A stretch of DNA of 34,589 nucleotides from assembly GCA_031266935.1 (NCBI GenBank), contig JAISAC010000212.1, forward strand, positions 1-34,589. Direction: 5' to 3'. The notes under the pieces are model-generated. The model was not told where the DNA came from. It was given only the letters and a program-made list of their open reading frames with translations, and searched no databases. The position numbers and the translations under genes are program-made. The first letter of the stretch is position 1. Every line of letters begins with the position of its first letter. Shown here piece by piece: positions 25,682-34,359 of this stretch. The stretch comes from Prevotellaceae bacterium (GTDB taxonomy: Bacteria; Bacteroidota; Bacteroidia; Bacteroidales; UBA932).

Positions 25682-26301
25682 ACATCTATCAAATCGCAAC
25701 GTTTGTGCTGGGCGTAGCGCTTATTATTTTGGCATTTACCAAAACATCATCCGACAAAAAAGCTATGGAAACAAGTAAAAAAGAGGCGGTGATTGAAAAT
25801 ATTCATAACCGCAAGAGCGTACGCAAGTACGTTGCCGACAGGCCGGTGAGCAAGGACGACCTGCTTACCCTTGTCAAAGCCGGCATGGCGGCGCCAAGTT
25901 CAAAAAACGGGCAGCCGTGGGCATTTGTGGCAATCTCGGAGCGCCGTACGCTCGACAGGCTGGCCGACGGGCTGATTTACGCCAAGATGCTCAGGGCTGC
26001 TCCCTCTGCCATTGTTGTATGCGGCCGCACGGACAAGGATGCCAGCGGAAAGATTTGGCCGCAGGACTGCTCGGCCGCCGCGCAAAACGTGCTGCTCGCC
26101 GCCGAAGCCATGGGGCTGGGCGCGGTGTGGACTGCCGCCTACCCTTACGAGGACAGAGTGGCGGCTGTTGTCGAGGCGCTCGAGCTGCCGCCGCACATTA
26201 TCCCGCTGTGCGTAATTCCGGTGGGATACCCCAACGGTACCGAAACGCCAAAGGATAAGTGGAAGGAAGAAAATTTGAAGTGGGAAAAATGGGGGGAATA
26301 A
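25669..26301 (+). CDS. Nitroreductase family protein with N-terminal membrane anchor
   Basis: NTM IYQIATFVLGVALIILAF; ENIHNRKSVRKYVADRPVSKDDLLTLVKAGMAAPSSKNGQPWAFV. Confidence 0.88.
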   Translation: MKKNNIYQIATFVLGVALIILAFTKTSSDKKAMETSKKEAVIENIHNRKSVRKYVADRPVSKDDLLTLVKAGMAAPSSKNGQPWAFVAISERRTLDRLADGLIYAKMLRAAPSAIVVCGRTDKDASGKIWPQDCSAAAQNVLLAAEAMGLGAVWTAAYPYEDRVAAVVEALELPPHIIPLCVIPVGYPNGTETPKDKWKEENLKWEKWGE

Positions 26302-26312
26302 TTTTGAATTCT

Positions 26313-26344
26313 GAATTTTTGAATTTTTGAATTTTTGAATTTTT
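26313..26344 (+). repeat. 8-bp tandem repeat (gaattttt x4) upstream of topo IV A
   Basis: Read directly. Confidence 0.9.
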
Positions 26345-26362
26345 GAATTCCAATTAGTAAAC

Positions 26363-29050
26363 ATGTCAGCAGATAACATTAACGAGCAAGAACAGGAAGA
26401 GCAGGAAGAAGCCGTGCAGAGCGTCGGCAGCAAGGACCACGAGCGCTTTGCCAAGCTTACCGGCATAGACGAGAGCAAAAAATTTCGCCTTACCGGTATG
26501 TACAAGGATTGGTTTTTGGACTACGCGTCGTACGTGATTTTGGAGCGCGCCGTGCCGCACCTCAGCGACGGGCTAAAGCCTGTGCAGCGGCGTATTCTGC
26601 ACGCCATGAAGCGAATTGACGACGGGCGTTTCAACAAGGTTGCCAACATTATTGGCCACACCATGCAGTACCACCCCCACGGCGACGCCTCCATCGGCGA
26701 CGCGCTGGTGCAGCTGGGGCAAAAGGATTTGCTCGTCGAAACGCAGGGTAACTGGGGCAACATCTTCACCGGCGACAGCGCAGCCGCGCCGCGCTACATT
26801 GAGGCAAGGCTCTCGCGATTTGCGCTCGACGTGGCGTTCAACGGCAAGACAACCGAGTGGATGGCCTCCTACGACGGGCGTAACCAGGAGCCTGTTACGT
26901 TGCCCGTAAAATTTCCGCTTCTGCTGGCGCAGGGCGTGGAGGGAATAGCGGTGGGGCTGGCCTCAAAAATCCTTCCGCATAACTTCAACGAGCTGATAGA
27001 GGCGGCCATTGCCCACCTCAACGGAAAAAGTTTTGAAATTTTTCCCGATTTCCCCACGGGCGGGCTGGCCGACGCTTCGCGCTACAACGACGGCTTGCGC
27101 GGAGGCGCCGTAAAGGTGCGCGCGCGCATCGTTAAGCGCGACAGCAAAACGCTCGCCATTGTTGATATTCCTTTCGGAAAAACGAGCACTACCCTTATTG
27201 AGAGCGTACTCAAGGCCAACGAGCGGGGAAAAATCAAGGTGCGCAAGGTGGACGACAACACCGCCGCCGACGTAGAAATTCTGGTGCACCTGCATAACGA
27301 TGTATCGGCCGATAAAACCATCGACGCGCTTTACGCCTTTACCGATTGCGAAATCTCCATATCCCCCAACGCCTGCGTCATTGCCGAGGACAAGCCCGTA
27401 TTTGTCGGCGTAAGCGAAATACTGCGGTACAACGCAGAGCGCACCAAGCAGCTGCTGCAGCAGGAGTTGCAAATACGGTTAGACGAGCTGGACGAGGATT
27501 GGCACTACTCATCTCTCGAAAAAATATTCTTTGAGCAGCGCATATACAAGGAGCTGGAAAAAGACAGCGCTACGTGGGAGGCGCAGCTCAAGGCGATTGA
27601 AGCGTCGCTGAACAGGTTCCGAAAGCTGCTCAAGCGCGACATCCTGCCGGAAGACGTTACTAAGCTGTGCGAAAAACCGGTGCGCAAAATTTCCAAGTTC
27701 GACATCAAGGCGGCCGACGAGCACATCAAATCGGTGGAGCAGGAAATGGCAGAGGTAAAGAATCACCTTGCCAACTTAGTGAGCTACACCATTGCCTACT
27801 TTAAGCAGATACAAAAAAAGTACGGCAAGGGTCGCGACCGCAAAACGCAGCTCGGCAGCTTCGAGGCAATAGAGGCCACGCAGGTGGCGGTGGCCAACGC
27901 TAAGCTGTACGCCAACAAAAAGGAGGGATTTGTAGGCATGGACCTGAAGCGCGACGACCTGGCAGAGTTCGTGAGCGAATGTTCGGATATTGACGACGTG
28001 ATTGTATTCCTGAAAAACGGCAAGTACATGGTGTCGAAGGTTACCGACAAGTCTTTCTTCGGCAAAGACATTTTGCACGTGGGCATTTTCAAGAAAAACG
28101 ACATGCGCACCGTGTACAACGTGGCCTACCGCGATGGCCGCGCCGGCCCGGTCATGTACAAGCGATTTTCGGTAACCGGCGTTATTCGCGACAAGGAGTA
28201 CAACATGACCAAAGGCGAAGAAGGCTCGGAAATACTCTGGTTTTCGGTCAACCGCAACGGCGAAGCCGAAAAGCTGCGCATATACCTCAAGCCCCGCCCA
28301 CGCCTGCGCAACCTCATCCTCGACCTCGACTTTAGCCAAATAGATGTCAAGGGGCGGCAGTCGCAGGGTAATATTTTTACCCGCTATGCCATCCACAAAA
28401 TTCAGCTCAAGGAGAAGGGCGTATCAACGCTGGGCGGGCAAAAAACGTGGTTTGACCCGGCCAACAAGCGTCTGAACACAGAGGAGCGCGGCATTTGGCT
28501 GGGTGAGTTCTTTGAAGGCGACAGGCTCCTCGCCATGACCAAGTCGGGGATGTTCTACACCACCAACTTCGACCTCGTAAACCACTACGACGAGGATTTG
28601 GGATACATCAAAAAGTTTGACCCCCACCAAATATTTAGCGCGGTATACTTTGACGCCGACCAAAAAATGTACTACGTAAAGCGCTTTACGCTGGAAACAT
28701 CCATAAATCCGCAAAGCTTTATAGACGAGGATAACAAAGCTTCGTTCCTGGTGGCGCTGAGCATCGACGAATTTCCGCAGGTGGAGGTTACCTTTGGCGG
28801 AAAGCACGCCAAGCGCGAGCCGGAGTACATCGACGTTGAAAACTTTATTGGGGTAAAGAGCTTCCGCGCCAAAGGGAAGCGCCTCACCACCTTTGAGGTG
28901 AAGAGGATACAGTTCGTAGAGCCGCTCGCAAGGTCGGTAGCGCCGGAGGCCGAAGATAGCAGCGATGCCGGCAGCGACGGCGATTTTGACGACGATATTT
29001 CTCTGGACAACCTTAGCGGAAGCAAGGCCGTGCAGGGTGATTTATTTTAG
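26363..29050 (+). CDS. parC: DNA topoisomerase IV subunit A / gyrase A-like
   Basis: DYASYVILERAVPHLSDGLKPVQRRILHAM, catalytic AAPRYIEARLS; 895 aa, C-terminal QGDLF. Confidence 0.88.
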   Translation: MSADNINEQEQEEQEEAVQSVGSKDHERFAKLTGIDESKKFRLTGMYKDWFLDYASYVILERAVPHLSDGLKPVQRRILHAMKRIDDGRFNKVANIIGHTMQYHPHGDASIGDALVQLGQKDLLVETQGNWGNIFTGDSAAAPRYIEARLSRFALDVAFNGKTTEWMASYDGRNQEPVTLPVKFPLLLAQGVEGIAVGLASKILPHNFNELIEAAIAHLNGKSFEIFPDFPTGGLADASRYNDGLRGGAVKVRARIVKRDSKTLAIVDIPFGKTSTTLIESVLKANERGKIKVRKVDDNTAADVEILVHLHNDVSADKTIDALYAFTDCEISISPNACVIAEDKPVFVGVSEILRYNAERTKQLLQQELQIRLDELDEDWHYSSLEKIFFEQRIYKELEKDSATWEAQLKAIEASLNRFRKLLKRDILPEDVTKLCEKPVRKISKFDIKAADEHIKSVEQEMAEVKNHLANLVSYTIAYFKQIQKKYGKGRDRKTQLGSFEAIEATQVAVANAKLYANKKEGFVGMDLKRDDLAEFVSECSDIDDVIVFLKNGKYMVSKVTDKSFFGKDILHVGIFKKNDMRTVYNVAYRDGRAGPVMYKRFSVTGVIRDKEYNMTKGEEGSEILWFSVNRNGEAEKLRIYLKPRPRLRNLILDLDFSQIDVKGRQSQGNIFTRYAIHKIQLKEKGVSTLGGQKTWFDPANKRLNTEERGIWLGEFFEGDRLLAMTKSGMFYTTNFDLVNHYDEDLGYIKKFDPHQIFSAVYFDADQKMYYVKRFTLETSINPQSFIDEDNKASFLVALSIDEFPQVEVTFGGKHAKREPEYIDVENFIGVKSFRAKGKRLTTFEVKRIQFVEPLARSVAPEAEDSSDAGSDGDFDDDISLDNLSGSKAVQGDLF

Positions 29051-29096
29051 AGCAAAAACAATGTGATACTTAAAACATTGTGATATTTAAAAAATT

Positions 29097-29813
29097 ATGA
29101 TACTCATTACTTCCGAAATTAAGCTCGCCGATGCCATTCACAGCAACTACCTGCTCATACCGGTGATTACGAGGTTTGGCATCAGGCTTGGCTTTGGCGA
29201 TAAAACGGTGAAAGCGGTGTGCAAAGAGCACGGCGTGGACGTAGAGTTTTTCACCACCATTCTCAACGTATTTAGCCACGAGAGCTACTTCCCGCAGGAT
29301 CGCCTGCTCCGCTTTGACGTAGCGCAGCTGGTGGGATACCTCCAAAAAACGCACGGGTACTACCGTACTGTTCTCATCCCCATGCTGGACAAGAACATGG
29401 AAGCATTCGTAGAAAGCGCCGCCAGGCCAGGCGAGCCGGAGGTGCGGCTCATCAAAAACTTTTTTGCGCAGTACAAGGATGAGCTCATGGCGCACCTGAA
29501 GCGCGAAGAAACCATAACCTTTCCGTACATTACGGAGCTGGTGAAAAAAGAAAACACGGTGCTGCTGCACAAAAAATACTCCATGAAGGTATTCGAATCG
29601 GAGCACGACAACGTGGAGGAAAAGCTGTACGACCTGAAAAGTATTTTGATAAAATACCTGCAGGGAGACTACGACGAAGGTGCACGTAATTCATTGATTT
29701 TCAATATATTCAGGCTTGAAAAAGATTTAAAAGACCATACCCGCATTGAGGATAAAATCTTGACACCTATAGTAAAACAAATGGAGCAAGCGCTCTTTGG
29801 AAGCAATGCTTAG
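29097..29813 (+). CDS. Hemerythrin (HHE) domain protein, RIC/ScdA-like
   Basis: ScdA_N-like N-terminus, then H-rich helices (HLKREETITFPYITELV, FESEHDNVEEKLYDLK, KDHTRIEDKILTP). Confidence 0.8.
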   Translation: MILITSEIKLADAIHSNYLLIPVITRFGIRLGFGDKTVKAVCKEHGVDVEFFTTILNVFSHESYFPQDRLLRFDVAQLVGYLQKTHGYYRTVLIPMLDKNMEAFVESAARPGEPEVRLIKNFFAQYKDELMAHLKREETITFPYITELVKKENTVLLHKKYSMKVFESEHDNVEEKLYDLKSILIKYLQGDYDEGARNSLIFNIFRLEKDLKDHTRIEDKILTPIVKQMEQALFGSNA

Positions 29814-30384
29814 CAAGCAAAACATAGCCATTATTTCGGGTGATTTCCTGTCGGGGTACGGGATAAAATCGCTACTTTACGAGTACTTCAACCCGGCAGC
29901 GGTTGATGTGTTCGCGGCGTTTAGCGAGTATAGCGCCAGCAAGAACGCCTACCACCTGCTGGCGCTTCCGGCTGCTGACTACCTGATGCATGCCGGCCAC
30001 ATCTCGGTAAAAAACAAGATAATAACCATAGCTGCCACGCCGCAGCCAGGTCAGCAAGGGCAAGGGCAAGCGCTGTACTTCTGTACGCTGTGCAGCGAGC
30101 AGGAGGCGGTAGAGCAGCTGCAAAGCATCCTGGCGAGCTTTGGTACGCCGCCGGGCGCCGAGGCCAAAAATGAGCTGAGCGAGCGCGAGCGCGAGGTGCT
30201 GGCCAAAGTTGCGCAGGGCGCCATCAACAAAGAAATTGCCGATAGCCTCAACATTAGCCTCAACACAGTCATCACTCATCGCAAAAACATTACCGCCAAG
30301 CTTGGTATCAAAACTATTTCAGGGCTAACCGTTTACGCCATTATCAACGGCATTATCTCCAGCAACGACCTCCCAAAATTGTAG
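29806..30384 (+). CDS. LuxR-type HTH transcriptional regulator
   Basis: LSEREREVLAKVAQGAINKEIADSLNISLNTVITHRKNITAKLGIKTISGLTVYAI; ATG 29806 overlaps hemerythrin stop. Confidence 0.88.
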   Translation: MLSKQNIAIISGDFLSGYGIKSLLYEYFNPAAVDVFAAFSEYSASKNAYHLLALPAADYLMHAGHISVKNKIITIAATPQPGQQGQGQALYFCTLCSEQEAVEQLQSILASFGTPPGAEAKNELSEREREVLAKVAQGAINKEIADSLNISLNTVITHRKNITAKLGIKTISGLTVYAIINGIISSNDLPKL

Positions 30385-30488
30385 CAAAAAATACCAACAA
30401 ATGAGGATTGCGCAGCGCCTGCAGCAGATGTATCTTTGTAGCGTAACAAAAGTTGGTTTTTCGCCATTCCGACGGTTTTGGTTACTAT

Positions 30489-30528
30489 AAAAAAAATCTC
30501 CGTAATCATAGCGACGGAGATTTTTTTT
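30489..30528. terminator. Bidirectional terminator between convergent genes
   Basis: aaaaaaaatctccgt-N10-acggagatttttttt, perfect stem with A and T tracts. Confidence 0.9.
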
Positions 30529-30554
30529 CTTTAGCGCCATTATGCTATTCAACC

Positions 30555-31895
30555 TCAACCTCCAGCACCAGCCCCTCCAGCCAGCCATCCTGTGGAGAAC
30601 GCCATTTGCAGGTTGTATCCACCCGTATCGGCGTCGACGTCAAGCAGCTCGCCGGCAAAGTATAGCCCCGGTACCAGCTTCGATTGCATGGTATTTGCGT
30701 CAACCTCGCCAAGCGAAACGCCTCCTGCCGTAACGATTGCCTCGCTAAACGGCCGATAGCCGCTCACCTGCAAAATACAGCTTTTGAGGGTGTCCACAAT
30801 TTTTTCTTCGCTGCTTTCGCAAACTTTAGCCCTTGCCTGTAGCTGGGCCTGCTCTGCAAAAAAAGGTATGAGCGGCGCCGGCATGAGCTTTCGCAGGAGC
30901 GACCCTACATCGGGGATGCTGCTGCTTTGCTGCTCGCGCTTCAGCCGGTTTTGGAGCTGCAGCTTGCTCAGCGCGGGTTTCCAGTCCAGCAGCAGCTGCA
31001 CCTCGTGCTGCGCTTGCAGCGCATCGACAATGCTCCGGCTCATGCGCAGGATAGCGGGACCGGAAACGCCAAACTTGGTGAGCATCAGCTCGCCGAACGC
31101 TTCGTCTATTACTTTGCCGCTGACAGCAGCGGCTACTTTTACGTTGCGCATTTGTAAATCGTTGAAGCCGAACTTGCTAAACCCTGCAACCTCGATGGGC
31201 ACCAGCGAGGGGCGAACAGGGGTAAGGCTGTGCCCCAATTTTTTTGCAAAGCTGTAGCCGTCGCCTGTGGAGCCTGTTGCAGGATAGGCAAGACCGCCGG
31301 TAGCCAGCAGCAGCTTTGCGCTTCGCGCCGTGCGCTTAGCCCCTTTTTGGTCGAATGTAACCGAGAACAGGCCATTTTCGCCGCGCGTAATACCCGTAAC
31401 CTGCGCGTGGCACAAAATTTCCACGCCCATGCGCCGCGCCCACTTTTGCAGCGCTTCGGCCACATCCCACGCTTTTTGGCTTGCGGGAAATATGCGTCCG
31501 CCGCGCTCTTCGACGGTGCGTACGCCTATGCGGCTCATGAATTTTACCAGCTGGGTATTGAAAAACAGCGAAAAAGCAGGGCGCAAGAAGCTGCCGTCGG
31601 GGTGGATTTTTTGCAGAAATTCTTCTATGGGTTTGCTGTTGGTAATGTTGCCGCGCCCCTTGCCGCTGATGCGCAGCTTGCGTAGCGGCTTTTCCATTTT
31701 TTCGAGCAGCAGCACGCTTGCGCCCAGCTCGGCTGCGCGCCCGGCAGCTGCTACGCCGGCAGCGCCGGCGCCAACAATAATAATATCAAAGGATAGGGAT
31801 TTCAAATTTTTCAGCGCCTGTAGCGTATTGGTATAGTACCCAAAATGACAAACTAACGGCGCTCCCTTGCCGGAGGTGCGCCGCCAATTTGTCAT
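30555..31895 (-). CDS. HI0933-like NAD(P)/FAD-dependent oxidoreductase
   Basis: FDIIIVGAGAAGVAAAGRAAELGASVLLLEK, GKGRGNITNS, LLATGGLAYPATGSTGDGY, GELLDVDADTGGYNLQMAFSTGWLAG. Confidence 0.88.
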   Translation of the reverse strand: MTNWRRTSGKGAPLVCHFGYYTNTLQALKNLKSLSFDIIIVGAGAAGVAAAGRAAELGASVLLLEKMEKPLRKLRISGKGRGNITNSKPIEEFLQKIHPDGSFLRPAFSLFFNTQLVKFMSRIGVRTVEERGGRIFPASQKAWDVAEALQKWARRMGVEILCHAQVTGITRGENGLFSVTFDQKGAKRTARSAKLLLATGGLAYPATGSTGDGYSFAKKLGHSLTPVRPSLVPIEVAGFSKFGFNDLQMRNVKVAAAVSGKVIDEAFGELMLTKFGVSGPAILRMSRSIVDALQAQHEVQLLLDWKPALSKLQLQNRLKREQQSSSIPDVGSLLRKLMPAPLIPFFAEQAQLQARAKVCESSEEKIVDTLKSCILQVSGYRPFSEAIVTAGGVSLGEVDANTMQSKLVPGLYFAGELLDVDADTGGYNLQMAFSTGWLAGGAGAGG

Positions 31896-31897
31896 TT
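31843..31897. repeat. 55-bp nested imperfect palindrome at the 5' end of the flavoprotein gene
   Basis: aaatgacaaa...cggcgc...gcgccg...tttgtcattt. Confidence 0.85.
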
Positions 31898-31945
31898 CAA
31901 TACGTTTTTGCTTTGCCTGAGCGCCCCGAGAAGCGCCAATGTGCT

Positions 31946-32203
31946 TTAGAGAACCGCTATTTTATGCTCTTTCAAAATTTTTCGGGCAAGGTTGAGCATG
32001 GTAGGGTCGTCAAAAGTAACGAGGCCGCCATCGGGGCCTTGCTCGTAGTGAATACCAGCGGTTTGCGCTTGCAGGTGGTTGCCGCCAAAAAAGTTACGCA
32101 CCGTATCAACGTTTACGCCGAGTAAATCGGCAATTTTATGGGTGCTTCCATCGGGCAGCGCATCTTTTATGCGGCGTAGCTGGTTAAATGTTATCGTTTC
32201 CAT
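31946..32203 (-). CDS. Small predicted DNA-binding (HTH-like) protein
   Basis: METITFNQLRRIKDALPDGSTHKIADLLGVNVDTVRNFFGG. Confidence 0.65.
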   Translation of the reverse strand: METITFNQLRRIKDALPDGSTHKIADLLGVNVDTVRNFFGGNHLQAQTAGIHYEQGPDGGLVTFDDPTMLNLARKILKEHKIAVL

Positions 32204-32265
32204 AGTGGACAATTTTTAATAGTGTAAGTACAGTAAAAATAAATGTTGTTGTTAAAATAATTTAT

Positions 32266-34044
32266 TTACAGCGAATTAAGAGTTATTTTTGCTTCCTCTA
32301 CCATTTTTCCTGCCGGTAGCGTTTTGAGGTTATCAAAGGTGAACAGGCTGAGCGCTTTTTGCAGCTGCTCCCGCTCCACTACCTTGTTGGCCGGGCTGAG
32401 CTCCTGCTTCAGGATTTGGATTTTTTCGTAGTCCTGAATACCCTCCACGAGGCGCTCCATCCGGATAGACGAGCGGCCTTCGGGGTACGCCATCCAGTAG
32501 TATCCCGCCGCGCGCGAGCTGCTACGAGCATCCTGTAGGGGGCGTTTACCCCAGCTGTTGTAGGCCTGGCGCGTGTAGCCGTCAAACCCGTTGGTGGCGG
32601 CATACCAGCCCAGCCATGCCGCTTCGCCCGACGGCGAAAAGGCGTAGGTGTTGGGGTGCGCATCGCTGCAGGGCGAGTAGAAGTAGAGCTGGCGGCCGTT
32701 CCGGCTGCGCTCATTCTTTTGCACCTTGCTTACAGGCTTCCGCTGCGCAACGCTGTAGCTGCCAATGCGTTGCTCTACATCGGCAAAGTAGCTGCCAAAG
32801 TAGCTGACGGTGTAGCTGCTGTCGATTTTTGCAAGGGTGGTAATAAATTTGCGTAAGCGTTCCTTACCCAGTTCTTTTACGCAGATGGTAGCTTTGTCGA
32901 ACCAGCCCTTGGATTTAAGGTGCGCTGCAAGCAGCTCAAGCGTATTTTGGAAGTAATCGTTGTACTCTTTGCTATCGGTGTGCATCTCCTGCACTTTGGC
33001 GCTATTGCTTGCCTGGTCAAAGTAGGAAATGGTTTGCACAGGGCTGTAGCTCATGTAGCAGCACAGCTCCTGGTTAATTCCAAGGTTCATCATGAAGTCA
33101 ACCCAGCTGTCCATCTTGGTAAAATCAAGGCTCCAGGTGTTGTCCACGCGCCGGATGGCGGTAATCATAGACTCAAAATCGTCGGGCAGCGCTTTTTCGA
33201 CAGCTTCGCCAATAGCGTTGTTGGTAATGGGGATGGTGATAGATTTTTGCCCGCTTTTTGCCAGCAGCTCCATGACGGGGCGCATGGCGTCAAAATGCGC
33301 TTTGCTCCAGGGCGCCAGGTTGTGGTAGCGGGCTACAGCTATGGGATTTTGCCACATGTTGAGGTGGAATAACCACTGAGAGGCCGGCGGCAGCAGGTGG
33401 TTGCGCACAAAAATGTTGGCGGTGAGCGTAATTGGCTCTGCAAGCTCTTTGGCGGTAACGGTGATAAAGCCCTTGTACTTGCCGCTGGGCGCTTCGGGTG
33501 GAATGTTCAGGGTAAACCACACGGGCTGCACCGTTCTTCTTGCAATGCTTGTGATTGCCCTGTAGTCAATAGCGTCGGCCACAAGCGAAGAGTCGAGGCG
33601 GCTGCTGCGGCGCGGCGCGCAGCCATCCGTACCGAATTCATCAACCATAACGTAGCGCAGAAAGCCCACTGTGCAGCACGCTGCGCTAATTTTTTGGCCG
33701 GAGGAGGTTTCAAAATCCGATACGTGAAGCGCTATTTCGCTGGCGCCTGCACCGCTCCACAGCAGCAGCTGTGCGCTAATTCGCTCGCCGCGCCAGCCGG
33801 TTTCACCCCAAAAGCTGACCTCCGGAATGGCGGGAGCTTCATTTTTGGAAAAATGAATATCTTTGCTTGCAAAGCTCACGTATAGCGGCTTGCCTATTTT
33901 TGACCATGCTTTCTTGTTGATTTTCTTTGGGTTATTCAGCTCACTGTAATCCCTGCCCGGCTGTGCGTAGGTAGCGGCAGCAGGGGTAGTAAGCCCGATG
34001 ATGAGGCAGGCAATAGAAAATATTTTTATGCGGCTAATCACCAA
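32266..34044 (-). CDS. Secreted DUF4091-type glycoside hydrolase-like protein
   Basis: Signal peptide; C-terminal GYYWMAYPEGRSSIRMERLVEGIQDYEKIQILKQ is DUF4091-like; start TTG/GTG uncertain. Confidence 0.7.
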   Translation of the reverse strand: MVISRIKIFSIACLIIGLTTPAAATYAQPGRDYSELNNPKKINKKAWSKIGKPLYVSFASKDIHFSKNEAPAIPEVSFWGETGWRGERISAQLLLWSGAGASEIALHVSDFETSSGQKISAACCTVGFLRYVMVDEFGTDGCAPRRSSRLDSSLVADAIDYRAITSIARRTVQPVWFTLNIPPEAPSGKYKGFITVTAKELAEPITLTANIFVRNHLLPPASQWLFHLNMWQNPIAVARYHNLAPWSKAHFDAMRPVMELLAKSGQKSITIPITNNAIGEAVEKALPDDFESMITAIRRVDNTWSLDFTKMDSWVDFMMNLGINQELCCYMSYSPVQTISYFDQASNSAKVQEMHTDSKEYNDYFQNTLELLAAHLKSKGWFDKATICVKELGKERLRKFITTLAKIDSSYTVSYFGSYFADVEQRIGSYSVAQRKPVSKVQKNERSRNGRQLYFYSPCSDAHPNTYAFSPSGEAAWLGWYAATNGFDGYTRQAYNSWGKRPLQDARSSSRAAGYYWMAYPEGRSSIRMERLVEGIQDYEKIQILKQELSPANKVVEREQLQKALSLFTFDNLKTLPAGKMVEEAKITLNSL

Positions 34045-34079
34045 GTTGTTGTATCTTTTGAGATGAAAAACAAGCCTTA

Positions 34080-34111
34080 CAAAGATAGCATAATAATATC
34101 GAATTTACAAC
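34080..34111 (-). promoter_or_regulatory. Promoter of DUF4091 gene
   Basis: Minus strand gTTG-N20-TATCTTTG. Confidence 0.5.
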
Positions 34112-34248
34112 TGTAACAAGGCGGTAGATTTCAAATACCTCTTAAATTCGACAAAATAACGATTAGAACTCTAAAAATACCCCTGCAACCGAAAGCGCAA
34201 GCCGGTCAACTTTTTCAGGGCATGACAAGTTTATCGTAAAATTCTCAC

Positions 34249-34256
34249 TATATTTG
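34249..34256 (+). promoter_or_regulatory. -7 promoter element upstream of R-M locus
   Basis: TATATTTG, 24 bp before the 25-aa ORF. Confidence 0.45.
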
Positions 34257-34279
34257 TGCCGCTAAATAAAATTTTGATT

Positions 34280-34357
34280 GTGAAATTGAATAGAATAGCC
34301 AAGATATTGCAGGTAAGCGTAAAAAATTTGTTGGCAGAAGAAAAAACGGAAAAATAA
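34280..34357 (+). CDS. Possible 25-aa leader ORF (GTG start), XRE-tail-like
   Basis: MKLNRIAKILQVSVKNLLAEEKTEK*, stop 2 nt before next ATG. Confidence 0.4.
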   Translation: MKLNRIAKILQVSVKNLLAEEKTEK

Positions 34358-34359
34358 AC

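Noticed and set aside
27776-28396. 206-aa minus-strand ORF inside parC
   Set aside because: Overlaps fully with the conserved topo IV A reading frame.
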